A stretch of 64,000 nt of DNA from Fusicatenibacter_A intestinipullorum (GTDB lineage Bacteria > Bacillota > Negativicutes > Acidaminococcales > Acidaminococcaceae), in contig DWZP01000029.1 of NCBI GenBank assembly GCA_019117495.1, positions 62,001 to 126,000 of the forward strand, in the 5' to 3' direction. A program made the translations under genes and the position numbers. Numbering within the stretch: position 1 is the first letter of the stretch; each line of letters begins with the position of its first letter. Under the pieces are notes generated by a model that searched no databases, had not been told where the DNA came from, and was given only the letters and a program-made list of their open reading frames with translations. Shown here in pieces: positions 7,866-15,834 of the stretch.

Positions 7866-7899
7866 TAATACACAGCTTACGGGCTGTGTATTGTTTTTT
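7866..7899 (+). terminator. Intrinsic terminator after mreB
   Basis: AATACACAGC and GCTGTGTATT pair with a TTACGG loop, followed by GTTTTTT. Confidence 0.9.
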
Positions 7900-7913
7900 C
7901 ACGGAGGTAGGTT

Positions 7914-9314
7914 ATGTTAAAAACTTTCGGCAGGCTGCTTGCCGCGGCGCTGCTTGTTGTTATGGTGCCGCTTTCCGCAATGGCGGCGGAGGTTGAAAAT
8001 TTCCGCTTCAGCAGCAGTCCCAGCAAAATACGTTTTGTTGTTGATTTGGACGGCAAGGTTGAATATGAAGAAATTAAGAACACCAAAAAACAGCTTGTGC
8101 TGGAATTTGACGCAAAAGTAGACGACGATATTGTTTCCAAGGTTAAGGACCCGATTATTAAAAAGGCCCGTTTGCAGGAAAAGGGCGATAAAACACGCCT
8201 GATTGTTGATTTAAACAGCGAAGCGCAGCATAAGGTGTTTGTGCTGAAGCAGCCCAACCGGCTGGTGCTTGATATTTTCCGCATCCGTGTGGAATCAACC
8301 AGCAGCGATATGGGCAAAGGGCTGACGCATATTTACCGCCGCGAGGACATGAACGGTTTGCCGGTGGAAGTAAATATTTTGGAAATCGCCCCGAAAAACC
8401 GCTACATTTTAAAACCGTTCAGCGGCGCGGTTAACAAAAACGGCCGCGGAACCTTGCTGAAGGCAGCCAAAGCCGTCGGCGCGCGTGCGGCAGTTAACGC
8501 TTCGTATTTTGATTCGGACGGCTGGATTATCGGCAACTTAAAGCTGGACGGTGAATGGCTCGGCATGGAAAGCCAGCCGCGCAGCGCACTGGTTGTTGCC
8601 GGCGGCAAGCCGATGGTTATGCAGGACCTGGCTTATGAAGGGCGTGCTTTCTTCCCCAAACTGGGCACTTTTTTGGATGTAAAGGGCATTAACCGCAGCC
8701 GCATTGCCGATGATGTGGTGCTTTATACGCATTATTACGGGCCGGGCACAAAAACCAACCAGTACGGTTATGAAATACGCATTGCCGCTAACGGGCGTGT
8801 TACGGAAGTAAGCGGCGCAGGCAACATGAAACTTGACAAGGACAGCGTTGTGCTTTCGGGGCACGGTATGGCCGCAAAAGTGCTGGAGCGCGTACAGGTG
8901 GGCGACCGCGTGCGCCTGCGTGAAACGCTCGGCAATGAAACCGCGGATGAAGCGGAACTTGTTGTAGGCGCAGGGCCTTCGCTGGTAGCGGATGGCAAGG
9001 CTGACGTGCGCAGCGCTGAAGAAAACATTGCTTACGATATTGCCCGCGGGCGTGCGCCCCGTACTGCGGCAGGCATAAAAAAAGACGGCACCGTTATTCT
9101 GCTTGTTGTGGACGGCCGCAGCAGCAGTTCTGCCGGTATGACGCTTCAGGAGCTTGCTTCCTACCTTGTAAAACTCGGCGCATGGCAGGCTGTTAACTTT
9201 GACGGCGGCGGCAGCAGCGAGATGGTGCTGGACGGAAAAATTTTAAATACTCCTTCTGACGGAAGGGAAAGGCCTGTCAGCGTAGGCTTGGGCGTGTTCC
9301 CTACCAAAGGCTGA
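7914..9314 (+). CDS. Exported AMIN-domain phosphodiester glycosidase family protein
   Basis: A 466-residue secreted protein. A signal peptide (residues 1-24, cleavage after AMA) is followed by an AMIN-like domain (about 25-120; ENFRFSSSPSKIRFVVDLDG, then QPNRLVLDIFRI), a fold that binds peptidoglycan or helps localise envelope proteins. The C-terminal half is a NAGPA/DUF2233 domain: VNASYFDSDG, PRTAAGIKKDG, LLVVDGRSSSSAGM and NFDGGGSSEMV, matching the phosphodiester glycosidase family. The substrate is not known; cell wall phosphodiesters are plausible in the periplasm. It has a GGAGG site and starts just after the mreB terminator. Confidence 0.85.
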   Translation: MLKTFGRLLAAALLVVMVPLSAMAAEVENFRFSSSPSKIRFVVDLDGKVEYEEIKNTKKQLVLEFDAKVDDDIVSKVKDPIIKKARLQEKGDKTRLIVDLNSEAQHKVFVLKQPNRLVLDIFRIRVESTSSDMGKGLTHIYRREDMNGLPVEVNILEIAPKNRYILKPFSGAVNKNGRGTLLKAAKAVGARAAVNASYFDSDGWIIGNLKLDGEWLGMESQPRSALVVAGGKPMVMQDLAYEGRAFFPKLGTFLDVKGINRSRIADDVVLYTHYYGPGTKTNQYGYEIRIAANGRVTEVSGAGNMKLDKDSVVLSGHGMAAKVLERVQVGDRVRLRETLGNETADEAELVVGAGPSLVADGKADVRSAEENIAYDIARGRAPRTAAGIKKDGTVILLVVDGRSSSSAGMTLQELASYLVKLGAWQAVNFDGGGSSEMVLDGKILNTPSDGRERPVSVGLGVFPTKG

Positions 9315-9317
9315 CGC

Positions 9318-9346
9318 TTGCCAGAAAATTTTTAAAATAGTATAAT
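9318..9346 (+). promoter_or_regulatory. Promoter ahead of the S55-family gene
   Basis: TTGCCA and TATAAT with a 17-base spacer. A leader of about 100 bases follows that can fold an ACCGGC/GCCGGT hairpin (about 9400-9427) ending in TTTT, possibly an attenuator. Confidence 0.78.
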
Positions 9347-9455
9347 ATAGCCATGCATGCCAAGGCTGCGTGCGGCTGTTTTGCTTAAACGGAATTAAAC
9401 CGGCGTGCGGCTTATGCCCAGGCCGGTTTTGCATTATTTGCGATGTGGGGACTTT

Positions 9456-11132
9456 ATGAACACAAAAAAATTATTGCTTTTTATTTTTAGTATTTTGCTT
9501 ATATTCGGTTTGCCTTTATTATGCGCTGCCAATGTGCCGCTGATGCCGGTGGAAGATATCCGTCCGGGCATGCAGGGCATTGGCAAAACGGTTATTAACG
9601 GCGACAATATCGAAAACTTTAATGTTGAAGTTATCGGCGTTACCGGCAGCGAAGCCGGAGGGTACAGCATACTTGTGCGCACAAGCGGCGATGTTATCGA
9701 AAAAAGCGGCGGCGTTGCGCAGGGCATGAGCGGCAGCCCGGTTTATATTAACGGCAGGCTGGTTGGTGCCGTAGCTTTCGGCAAGGAGTTTAATGACCCT
9801 CATTACTGCTTTTTAACGCCCATCGGGCGGATGCTTGATTTACTGAACGAAACAAGCCCGCGCCCTTCCGAGCTTGTACCCAAAAGCACAATGCTGATGG
9901 CAGGCGGCTTTACGCCTAAAGGGCTTGATTATTTAAACAGCAAACTTGCTCCTTTCGGGCTGGAGGCTACCGGAGCGGGCGGCAGCGGCGGTTTTAGTTC
10001 CGATAAGCCCATCGAACCGGGCAGCGCTATCGGCGTTTCCTTAATCCGCGGCGATATCCGCCTGGGCGCACTGGGCACTGTAACCTGGGTTGGTGATGAC
10101 GGCAGCCTGCTTGCTTTCGGGCATCCCTTTATGCAGCGCGGCGACAGCAATTATTTTCTGGAGCGGGCCTGGATTCTGGCTTCGCTGCCTAATCTGCAAA
10201 GCGCCTACAAAGTCGGCAACCTCGGGGCAACCATAGGCACCGTAACGCAGGACCGCAGCGCGGGTATTGCGGCCCAAATAGGCGCTCCGCCGAAGGTAAT
10301 ACCCATGTATGTTTCCGTTACCGATTCTTCGCGCGGCGTTAACGGCAGTGCGCGCACGGAGCTTATTGACGATGATGCGCTTTTGCCTTCGATGGTTGAC
10401 GCCGTAACCTACAACACCGTTACGCGCGTTGCGGACAGGGAAGGCGGCGGCACGGCACGTTTTAACTTCCGTATTGACGGGCGCAGCGCCGGCGGCGAAC
10501 AAATTAAAATTCAGCGCGAAAACATGTATTATGCGGATGCCGGTATTTTAAAAATGATAAGCCAGGAACTGGTGCAGGCGGCAACGCTTTTGGCGCAGAA
10601 TAAGTTTGAAAAAATTGACGTTTATAACATAGAAGCAAATGTGGTGCTTGGCACCGAGCCGGAAGTTGCGGAAATAATTTCCGCGCGGCCGCAGAAGCTT
10701 AACGTGCGCGCAGGCGAAGAACTGGCTATTGATGTGGAATTGCAGCCTTACCGTGCGGAAAAATTTACGAGAACGGTTAAATTTACCGTACCCAAACAGC
10801 AGCGCCCGGGCAAAATGGCGCTGAATGTGCGCGGGGGCAGCAGCCTGGCGTGGATGCAGGAATTGATGAAACGCCAGCAGGAAGAAGGCATACCAGCAGC
10901 CAAAAAGCCGCAGCGCCGCACTTTAAAAGATTTTATTGCCGATATTAACAATGCGGACCAGAATAACGAAATCATTGTGGATATAGCGGCCCTGCCGGAC
11001 CCGGATATGGCAGCGCAGCAGCAGGATACCGGCTTTGCGGCGGCTCTTGCGGGCACGCCTGCCAAACAGAAAACAACCATGAATTTTATCGTGGATGGCA
11101 CGGCAGACATTATGGTTGAAGTTACCGGCTGA
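9456..11132 (+). CDS. SpoIVB-type (peptidase S55) domain exported protein
   Basis: A 558-residue envelope protein with an N-terminal signal or anchor helix (residues about 6-24, LLLFIFSILLIFGLPLLCA). It carries a SpoIVB/S55 serine peptidase domain: EDIRPGMQGIGKTV, the nucleophile segment GGVAQGMSGSPVYINGRLVGAV, and LLAFGHPFMQRG holding a candidate catalytic His. The rest (about 330-558) is beta-rich and unassigned. In Bacillus SpoIVB signals across the forespore; here no other sporulation gene is visible and the gene lies among cell-wall and outer-membrane genes, so an envelope role is more likely. I start at ATG 9456 (GGGG at 9447) because an upstream in-frame start at 9405 would add 17 residues before the signal sequence. 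Confidence 0.85.
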   Translation: MNTKKLLLFIFSILLIFGLPLLCAANVPLMPVEDIRPGMQGIGKTVINGDNIENFNVEVIGVTGSEAGGYSILVRTSGDVIEKSGGVAQGMSGSPVYINGRLVGAVAFGKEFNDPHYCFLTPIGRMLDLLNETSPRPSELVPKSTMLMAGGFTPKGLDYLNSKLAPFGLEATGAGGSGGFSSDKPIEPGSAIGVSLIRGDIRLGALGTVTWVGDDGSLLAFGHPFMQRGDSNYFLERAWILASLPNLQSAYKVGNLGATIGTVTQDRSAGIAAQIGAPPKVIPMYVSVTDSSRGVNGSARTELIDDDALLPSMVDAVTYNTVTRVADREGGGTARFNFRIDGRSAGGEQIKIQRENMYYADAGILKMISQELVQAATLLAQNKFEKIDVYNIEANVVLGTEPEVAEIISARPQKLNVRAGEELAIDVELQPYRAEKFTRTVKFTVPKQQRPGKMALNVRGGSSLAWMQELMKRQQEEGIPAAKKPQRRTLKDFIADINNADQNNEIIVDIAALPDPDMAAQQQDTGFAAALAGTPAKQKTTMNFIVDGTADIMVEVTG

Positions 11133-11242
11133 AAAATTTACAAAAACGTTAAAAAGCCCGGTTTAAAATAAGCAGGGAATTTTTTCTTTATCTTGAATTA
11201 TATAAAAATAACTTAAATTTTTTGGGGGAAAGGAAGAGGCCG

Positions 11243-12013
11243 ATGCTGAAAAAAATATGTGCGGCCGTGGGCGGTTTTGTCATCAGGTCGTGCCACGATA
11301 CAGGGCGCATAATGCAGCTGTTTCTGGATACGGCTGCGCGGTTGAAAAATGCGGATGCCAGGGAAACCATAAGGCAGATGTCAAGGCTCGGCGCCGATTC
11401 TTTGCCCATTGTGCTGATGACGATACTTTTTACCGGCATGGTTTTTGCCTTGCAGACGGCAACGGAATTTGTACGTTTCGGTGCTGCATCTTCCGTTGGC
11501 GGCATAGTGGCAATCGCGCTTGGACGCGAGCTTGTGCCCGTGCTTACCGGCGTGGTTGTTGCTGGGCGCATAGGTGCTGCCATAGCGGCGGAACTTGGCA
11601 CCATGAAGGTAACCGAACAGATTGACGCCTTAAAAGTAATGGCCACCAACCCGATAACATACCTTGTAGTGCCGCGCTTTCTGGCGGCGGTGCTGATGAT
11701 GCCCGTGCTTATTGTTTTTGCCAACGGCATCGGCAATATCGGCGGCTGGGTGGTTGCCCATTATTACGCAGGCATCAGTAACTTTACATATGTTAATTCC
11801 ATTAAAGTATTTGCCGATATTTTTGATGTTACCGGCGGCATGCTTAAAAGCATGGTTTTCGGCGGCATTATTGCCATTGTGGCAAGCCATAAGGGGCTGG
11901 GCGCGAAACAGGGCGCCGAAGGCGTAGGCCTTGCTACGACGGAATCCGTAGTGCTTTCGATAATTTTAATTTTTATTGCCAACTACTTTTTATCGGCAGT
12001 GCTGTATGTATGA
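11243..12013 (+). CDS. mlaE: MlaE-family phospholipid ABC transporter permease
   Basis: Inner-membrane permease of the MCE/Mla phospholipid transport system. The 256-residue product has an N-terminal interfacial helix and then the MlaE/YrbE core: LPIVLMTILFTGMVFALQTA, GRELVPVLTGVVVAGRIGA, AAELGTMKVTEQIDALKVM (the conserved cytoplasmic loop that contacts the ATPase) and FGGIIAIVASHKGL. About five membrane helices are visible. I start at ATG 11243 with AGGAAGAGG upstream; a TTG at 11222 is in frame but lies inside the ribosome binding region. mlaF follows by 10 bases and mlaD overlaps mlaF by 4, giving the minimal mlaEFD operon seen in diderm Firmicutes (no mlaA, mlaB or mlaC here). Confidence 0.95.
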   Translation: MLKKICAAVGGFVIRSCHDTGRIMQLFLDTAARLKNADARETIRQMSRLGADSLPIVLMTILFTGMVFALQTATEFVRFGAASSVGGIVAIALGRELVPVLTGVVVAGRIGAAIAAELGTMKVTEQIDALKVMATNPITYLVVPRFLAAVLMMPVLIVFANGIGNIGGWVVAHYYAGISNFTYVNSIKVFADIFDVTGGMLKSMVFGGIIAIVASHKGLGAKQGAEGVGLATTESVVLSIILIFIANYFLSAVLYV

Positions 12014-12023
12014 GGTAAATTAA

Positions 12024-12782
12024 ATGGCAGAAGCGGTTATCAGTTTGCGCCAATTGAATATCACCTTCGGCACGCATACGGTGCTGGATAATATTGACCT
12101 TGACGTTTACAAGGGCGAAACGCTGGCGGTGCTTGGCCCTTCCGGCACCGGCAAAAGTACGGTGCTGCGCTCGATGATAGGGCTTCTGGAGCCGAATGGG
12201 GGGCAGATTTTCATTCAGGGCGAAGATGTAAGCGGGCTTGATGAGGACGGCTGGAACCGCCTGCGCATGAAAATGGGCATGGTGTTTCAGTATTCGGCAT
12301 TGTTTGACTTTTTAACGGTGGGCGAAAACGTCGCTTTCGGGCTGCGCCAGCATACTGATAAAAGCGATGAAGAAATACAGGGCATTGTAACGCAGATGCT
12401 TGATTTGGTTGGCCTGCCCGGTACGCAGGATTTGTACCCTGCGGAACTTAGCGGCGGCATGAAAAAGCGCGTGGGGCTTGCCCGCGCCATTGCGGTAAAC
12501 CCGGAAATAGTTTTGTATGACGAACCGACGGCCGGGCTTGACCCGATTATGAGCCGCAATATCAGCCGGCTTATAAAAAAGACGCAGGAGCAGCTGCATG
12601 TAACCTCGGTGCTGGTAACGCATGACATGCAGTCGGCGTTTTACGCGGCGGACCGCGTGGCAATGCTTTATGAAGGGCATATCGTTGCCATAGGCACGGC
12701 GGAAGAAATGAAAAACAGCACCAACCCGATTGTAAAGGCCTTTATAGAAGGGCGCGAGATTAAAGAGCAGGTGATAAAATGA
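12024..12782 (+). CDS. mlaF: MlaF phospholipid ABC transporter ATP-binding protein
   Basis: ATPase that drives the MlaE permease. The 252-residue product has Walker A LGPSGTGKST, Q-loop VFQYSALFDFLTVGENVAFG, signature LSGGMKKRVGLARAI, Walker B IVLYDEPTAGLD and the switch His in VTHDMQS. The LSGGMKKR variant and the DFLTVGENV block are typical of MlaF/MCE-associated ATPases. It lies between mlaE and mlaD, and its stop overlaps the mlaD ATG (ATGA), so it is translationally coupled. Confidence 0.96.
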   Translation: MAEAVISLRQLNITFGTHTVLDNIDLDVYKGETLAVLGPSGTGKSTVLRSMIGLLEPNGGQIFIQGEDVSGLDEDGWNRLRMKMGMVFQYSALFDFLTVGENVAFGLRQHTDKSDEEIQGIVTQMLDLVGLPGTQDLYPAELSGGMKKRVGLARAIAVNPEIVLYDEPTAGLDPIMSRNISRLIKKTQEQLHVTSVLVTHDMQSAFYAADRVAMLYEGHIVAIGTAEEMKNSTNPIVKAFIEGREIKEQVIK

Positions 12783-14047
12783 GTTCCAGCGAAGTTAAAG
12801 TAGGCGCAATAACCCTGGGCGGAGCCGCAATTTTGGCAGCGATGATAACCTTTCTGGGAACATTCAGCTTTGGCAGTGACAAATACGACATTACAATAGA
12901 TTACCCGCAGGTTGCCGGGCTTATGGAGGGCAACATGGTGCGCTATGCCGGTGTGCAGGTAGGCACTGTTAAAGGCCTTGCCGTTAACGAGGACGGCATT
13001 GAGGTTACCGCCGAAATTAATGACAATGTGCGCATTCCGCAGGAATCGACGTTTTCCATTAATTCCGACGGCATTTTAGGTGAAAAGTTTGTCGATATTC
13101 AGCCGCCGCCGCGTGCGGTAAGCGCTTTTCTGGAGGACGGCGACAGGGTTAAAGGCGTTCCCGGAGGCGGGTTTGACACCTTTATGAGCGCGTCCGGCGA
13201 TGCGCTTGAAAAACTGGAAAACATTGCCGATGCTCTTGACAATGTTTTTGGCGACCCGGAAGTGCAGCAGTCGCTGCGTGAGGGTTTCATCAATATGAAA
13301 GACATCAGCGCCAACATGAATACTTTTACCAAGGTAATGGCTGATGTGGCGGTTGACAACCAGCAGCAGATTAACAGCATGGTTAAGCAGCTGAGCGAAA
13401 TGTCGGCACGCATGAACGCAACGGCAGACAGCATGCAGAATATTATTGGCGAGGTTAATGCCGGGCATACCGGGCAGAATTTTGCCGTAATTGTAGAGAA
13501 TATGGCCAAAACAAGTGCCAGAATTGAGGAAGCCAGCAAACTTTTGGAAAAGGTTGCCAGCGACCCGCAGACCGAAGATGATTTAAAAGCTACTTTGCAT
13601 AATGCACGCGAGGCAAGCGAAAAAGCCAACCGCATGCTGGGCGTTCTGGAAACGGCAGAAATAAGCGCCGACGTTATGCACAGCGCGGAAGGCGGCGACT
13701 GGCGCAGCAATCTGGGCGTAACCTTCCGCCCGCAGGACGACACTTTTTTTTACCTGGGCGGCTATGACCTTGGCGACAGTAACAAGCTGGATTTACAGTT
13801 TGGCAAGCGGTTTGACGCCGCCGATGTAAGCATGGGCAGCATGCAGGGCGAGTTCGGCGTGGGGCTTGGCTATAATATAGCCGACCGTTTCCGCCTTTAT
13901 ACGCAGGTATATGATTTTGACGATACCAAAGTAAAACTTGGCGGCGAGCTTAAAATTAACGATAATTTCTCGCTTTTGGGCGAGCAGACTGATTTGCGCC
14001 ACGGCAGCAAAAGTAACACCTATGTTGGTGTGCGTACCTATTTTTAA
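12779..14047 (+). CDS. mlaD: MlaD, long MCE protein with C-terminal outer-membrane-like beta domain
   Basis: Lipid-binding MCE subunit of the Mla transporter. After a cytoplasmic tip and membrane helix (residues about 12-30) comes one MCE domain (about 36-115; DITIDYPQVAGLMEGNMVRY, VGTVKGL, LGEKFVDIQPPP). A long helical and coiled stretch (about 140-300) follows. The last 120 residues are short amphipathic beta strands rich in Gly and aromatics (YLGGYDLGDSNKLDLQFGKRF, GVGLGYNIADRFRLYTQVYD), ending VGVRTYF with the terminal Phe typical of barrel proteins. Classical MlaD (about 180 aa) lacks this part. The same architecture in Veillonella is reported to span from inner to outer membrane. A barrel here is inferred from sequence pattern. 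Confidence 0.93.
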   Translation: MSSSEVKVGAITLGGAAILAAMITFLGTFSFGSDKYDITIDYPQVAGLMEGNMVRYAGVQVGTVKGLAVNEDGIEVTAEINDNVRIPQESTFSINSDGILGEKFVDIQPPPRAVSAFLEDGDRVKGVPGGGFDTFMSASGDALEKLENIADALDNVFGDPEVQQSLREGFINMKDISANMNTFTKVMADVAVDNQQQINSMVKQLSEMSARMNATADSMQNIIGEVNAGHTGQNFAVIVENMAKTSARIEEASKLLEKVASDPQTEDDLKATLHNAREASEKANRMLGVLETAEISADVMHSAEGGDWRSNLGVTFRPQDDTFFYLGGYDLGDSNKLDLQFGKRFDAADVSMGSMQGEFGVGLGYNIADRFRLYTQVYDFDDTKVKLGGELKINDNFSLLGEQTDLRHGSKSNTYVGVRTYF

Positions 14048-14073
14048 AAGTTTGTTAACTTTTGAAAAAACAG

Positions 14074-14102
14074 TTGACTTTTAGGGTTAAAAAATATAAA
14101 AT
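14074..14102 (+). promoter_or_regulatory. Promoter of tolC
   Basis: TTGACT and TAAAAT with a 17-base spacer, just after mlaD and immediately upstream of an operator-like palindrome. Confidence 0.8.
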
Positions 14103-14110
14103 TTAAGCAC

Positions 14111-14124
14111 TGACTAATCAGTCA
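14111..14124 (+). promoter_or_regulatory. Palindrome resembling a TetR-family operator
   Basis: TGACT and AGTCA are inverted around AATC, about 9 bases downstream of the -10 box and so over the likely transcription start. TGACT/AGTCA half-sites are common in TetR/AcrR operators of efflux genes. No TetR gene is in the window, so the regulator would be encoded elsewhere. Confidence 0.5.
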
Positions 14125-14143
14125 ATGATTGGAGGTAAATGAA

Positions 14144-15691
14144 ATGTTCAGTTATAAAAAAGCAAAAAACGTGCTGGCACTGACGGCTGCATTAAGCGTG
14201 CTGTGCTCCCAGTCCGTCTTTGCCGCTACTTTGGAACTGGATTTGGAAGAAACCATCCAGAGGGCGCTGCTTACCAATCCGAGTGTAAAAATTGCAGAAT
14301 CGCAGCGCAAGGAAGCAAAGGCTGATTACAGTGCGGCCAAAAGTGCGCGCGGCATCAGCATCAGCTTGAACCATGATTCCGGACGCGGCGGTTATGCCGA
14401 TTATGCCTGGCGTAATGTTGGCGGAGGAACAGCCTGGACCAAAAGCATAGGCAACAGCCACAGCAACTCCATTACTGCCAGCCTGCCTATTTTTACGGGC
14501 GGCGAGCTGCAGGGGCAGATTGGCCAGGCCAAGGCTAATTACCGCAGCATGCTTTCCGCTGAAGAACAGGCTTATAATGAAATGAAAGAAACCGCAACCA
14601 CCGGTTATTTTAATATGCTTAACGCAACCAACATGAAAGCCCTGCGCCAGGAATCGGTTGACCGTTTGCAGGCGCATCTGGATAATGTTATTGCTCAGTA
14701 CAATGTAGGCATTGTAGCTCGTGCAGATGTACTGCGCAGTGAAGTTGAGCTTGCCAACGCACAGCAGAATTATATTACTGCTTCCAACGAATACGATGTT
14801 GCGGAAGCGACTTTAAATAACATTATCGGCACGCCGCTGAATACCACGCTGAAATTAAAAGACAGTTTGCAGTATGTGCCATATGATAATGATATGGCTT
14901 ACTGCCTGGCTTACAGCGAGCAGCACCGCCCGGAACTGAAACAGGCTGAATACGGCGTTGACGCAGCAGAAGCGGCACTGGTTGTTGCACGCAGCGGGCA
15001 TATGCCGAAAGTATACGCCAATGCCAGCAACAACTGGGGCGGCAACGGCAGCAACTGGCCGGGCGATGACGATGAAAACTGGAGCGTTGGTGTAACGGCT
15101 TCCATTAATGTTTTCGACAGCGGCGTAACGTGGTCGAAAATTCATGCGGCACAGGAAGCGCTTGTACAGGCCAAGGAATCCCAGCGCCAGATAAAAGATA
15201 ATGTTGAACTGGAAGTGCGCACAGATTATTTAAGCATGCGCGAAGCTGAAAAACGCATTACAACCGCTCAGGTTGCCGTAGCAAGTGCGGAAGAAGATTA
15301 CCACATTGCAGTTGTACGTTATCAGGCGGGCGTTGGTACCAATATCGACGTTATGGATGCGCAGGAAGCCCTGACGCAGGCCAAAACCAACTATTACCAG
15401 GCTCTCTATAACTACAACACTTCTAAAGCAGCACTCAATACTTCCATGGGCGTAGGTGTTCCCGTACCGGAACCGAGAACCTTCCCCGAACCGGTTGAAG
15501 ATACTGCTGCACAAGCCGCCGATGCACAGAGTGCAGGTACTGACGCAGCAGCTCAAACTGAAAACGCAGCTGATGGCAGCGCACAGGCACCGGCAAATAC
15601 TGCCGGCGCAGAACAGCCTGCGGCTGAAAATGCTGCAAGCACCGCTGCTGAAAACGGAAATACGGCAGCTGCTGAACAGACGGCAGAATAA
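14144..15691 (+). CDS. tolC: TolC-family outer membrane efflux protein
   Basis: Trimeric outer-membrane exit channel for efflux pumps or type I secretion. The 515-residue precursor has a signal peptide (cleavage near VFA, residue 29), then two tandem OEP repeats: LEETIQRALLTNPSVKIAES through NNIIGTPLNTTLKL, and AYSEQHRPELKQAEYGVDAAEAAL through YNTSKAALNTSMGVG. YQAGVGTNIDVMDAQEALTQA is a typical TolC helix block. Residues from about 440 on form an Ala/Glu/Gln/Thr-rich low-complexity tail not needed for the channel. The start ATG 14144 has GGAGG eight bases upstream. It has its own promoter and possible operator, and a terminator follows. No pump genes are adjacent, so the partner is unknown. 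Confidence 0.94.
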   Translation: MFSYKKAKNVLALTAALSVLCSQSVFAATLELDLEETIQRALLTNPSVKIAESQRKEAKADYSAAKSARGISISLNHDSGRGGYADYAWRNVGGGTAWTKSIGNSHSNSITASLPIFTGGELQGQIGQAKANYRSMLSAEEQAYNEMKETATTGYFNMLNATNMKALRQESVDRLQAHLDNVIAQYNVGIVARADVLRSEVELANAQQNYITASNEYDVAEATLNNIIGTPLNTTLKLKDSLQYVPYDNDMAYCLAYSEQHRPELKQAEYGVDAAEAALVVARSGHMPKVYANASNNWGGNGSNWPGDDDENWSVGVTASINVFDSGVTWSKIHAAQEALVQAKESQRQIKDNVELEVRTDYLSMREAEKRITTAQVAVASAEEDYHIAVVRYQAGVGTNIDVMDAQEALTQAKTNYYQALYNYNTSKAALNTSMGVGVPVPEPRTFPEPVEDTAAQAADAQSAGTDAAAQTENAADGSAQAPANTAGAEQPAAENAASTAAENGNTAAAEQTAE

Positions 15692-15710
15692 AATTAAACT
15701 AATTTGTATT

Positions 15711-15755
15711 GAAAAGCATTACATCTTGTAAAATTTAAGGTGTAATGCTTTTTCT
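15711..15755 (+). terminator. Intrinsic terminator after tolC
   Basis: AAAAGCATTACA and TGTAATGCTTTT form a 12-base stem around an AT-rich loop, ending in a T run. Confidence 0.85.
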
Positions 15756-15834
15756 GTTTTGAAACAGCAGGAAGATTATTTTTAACGTAGAATACATAAA
15801 CTGTCAAATTATAATTTTTTCTGCGGAGGCAGAT

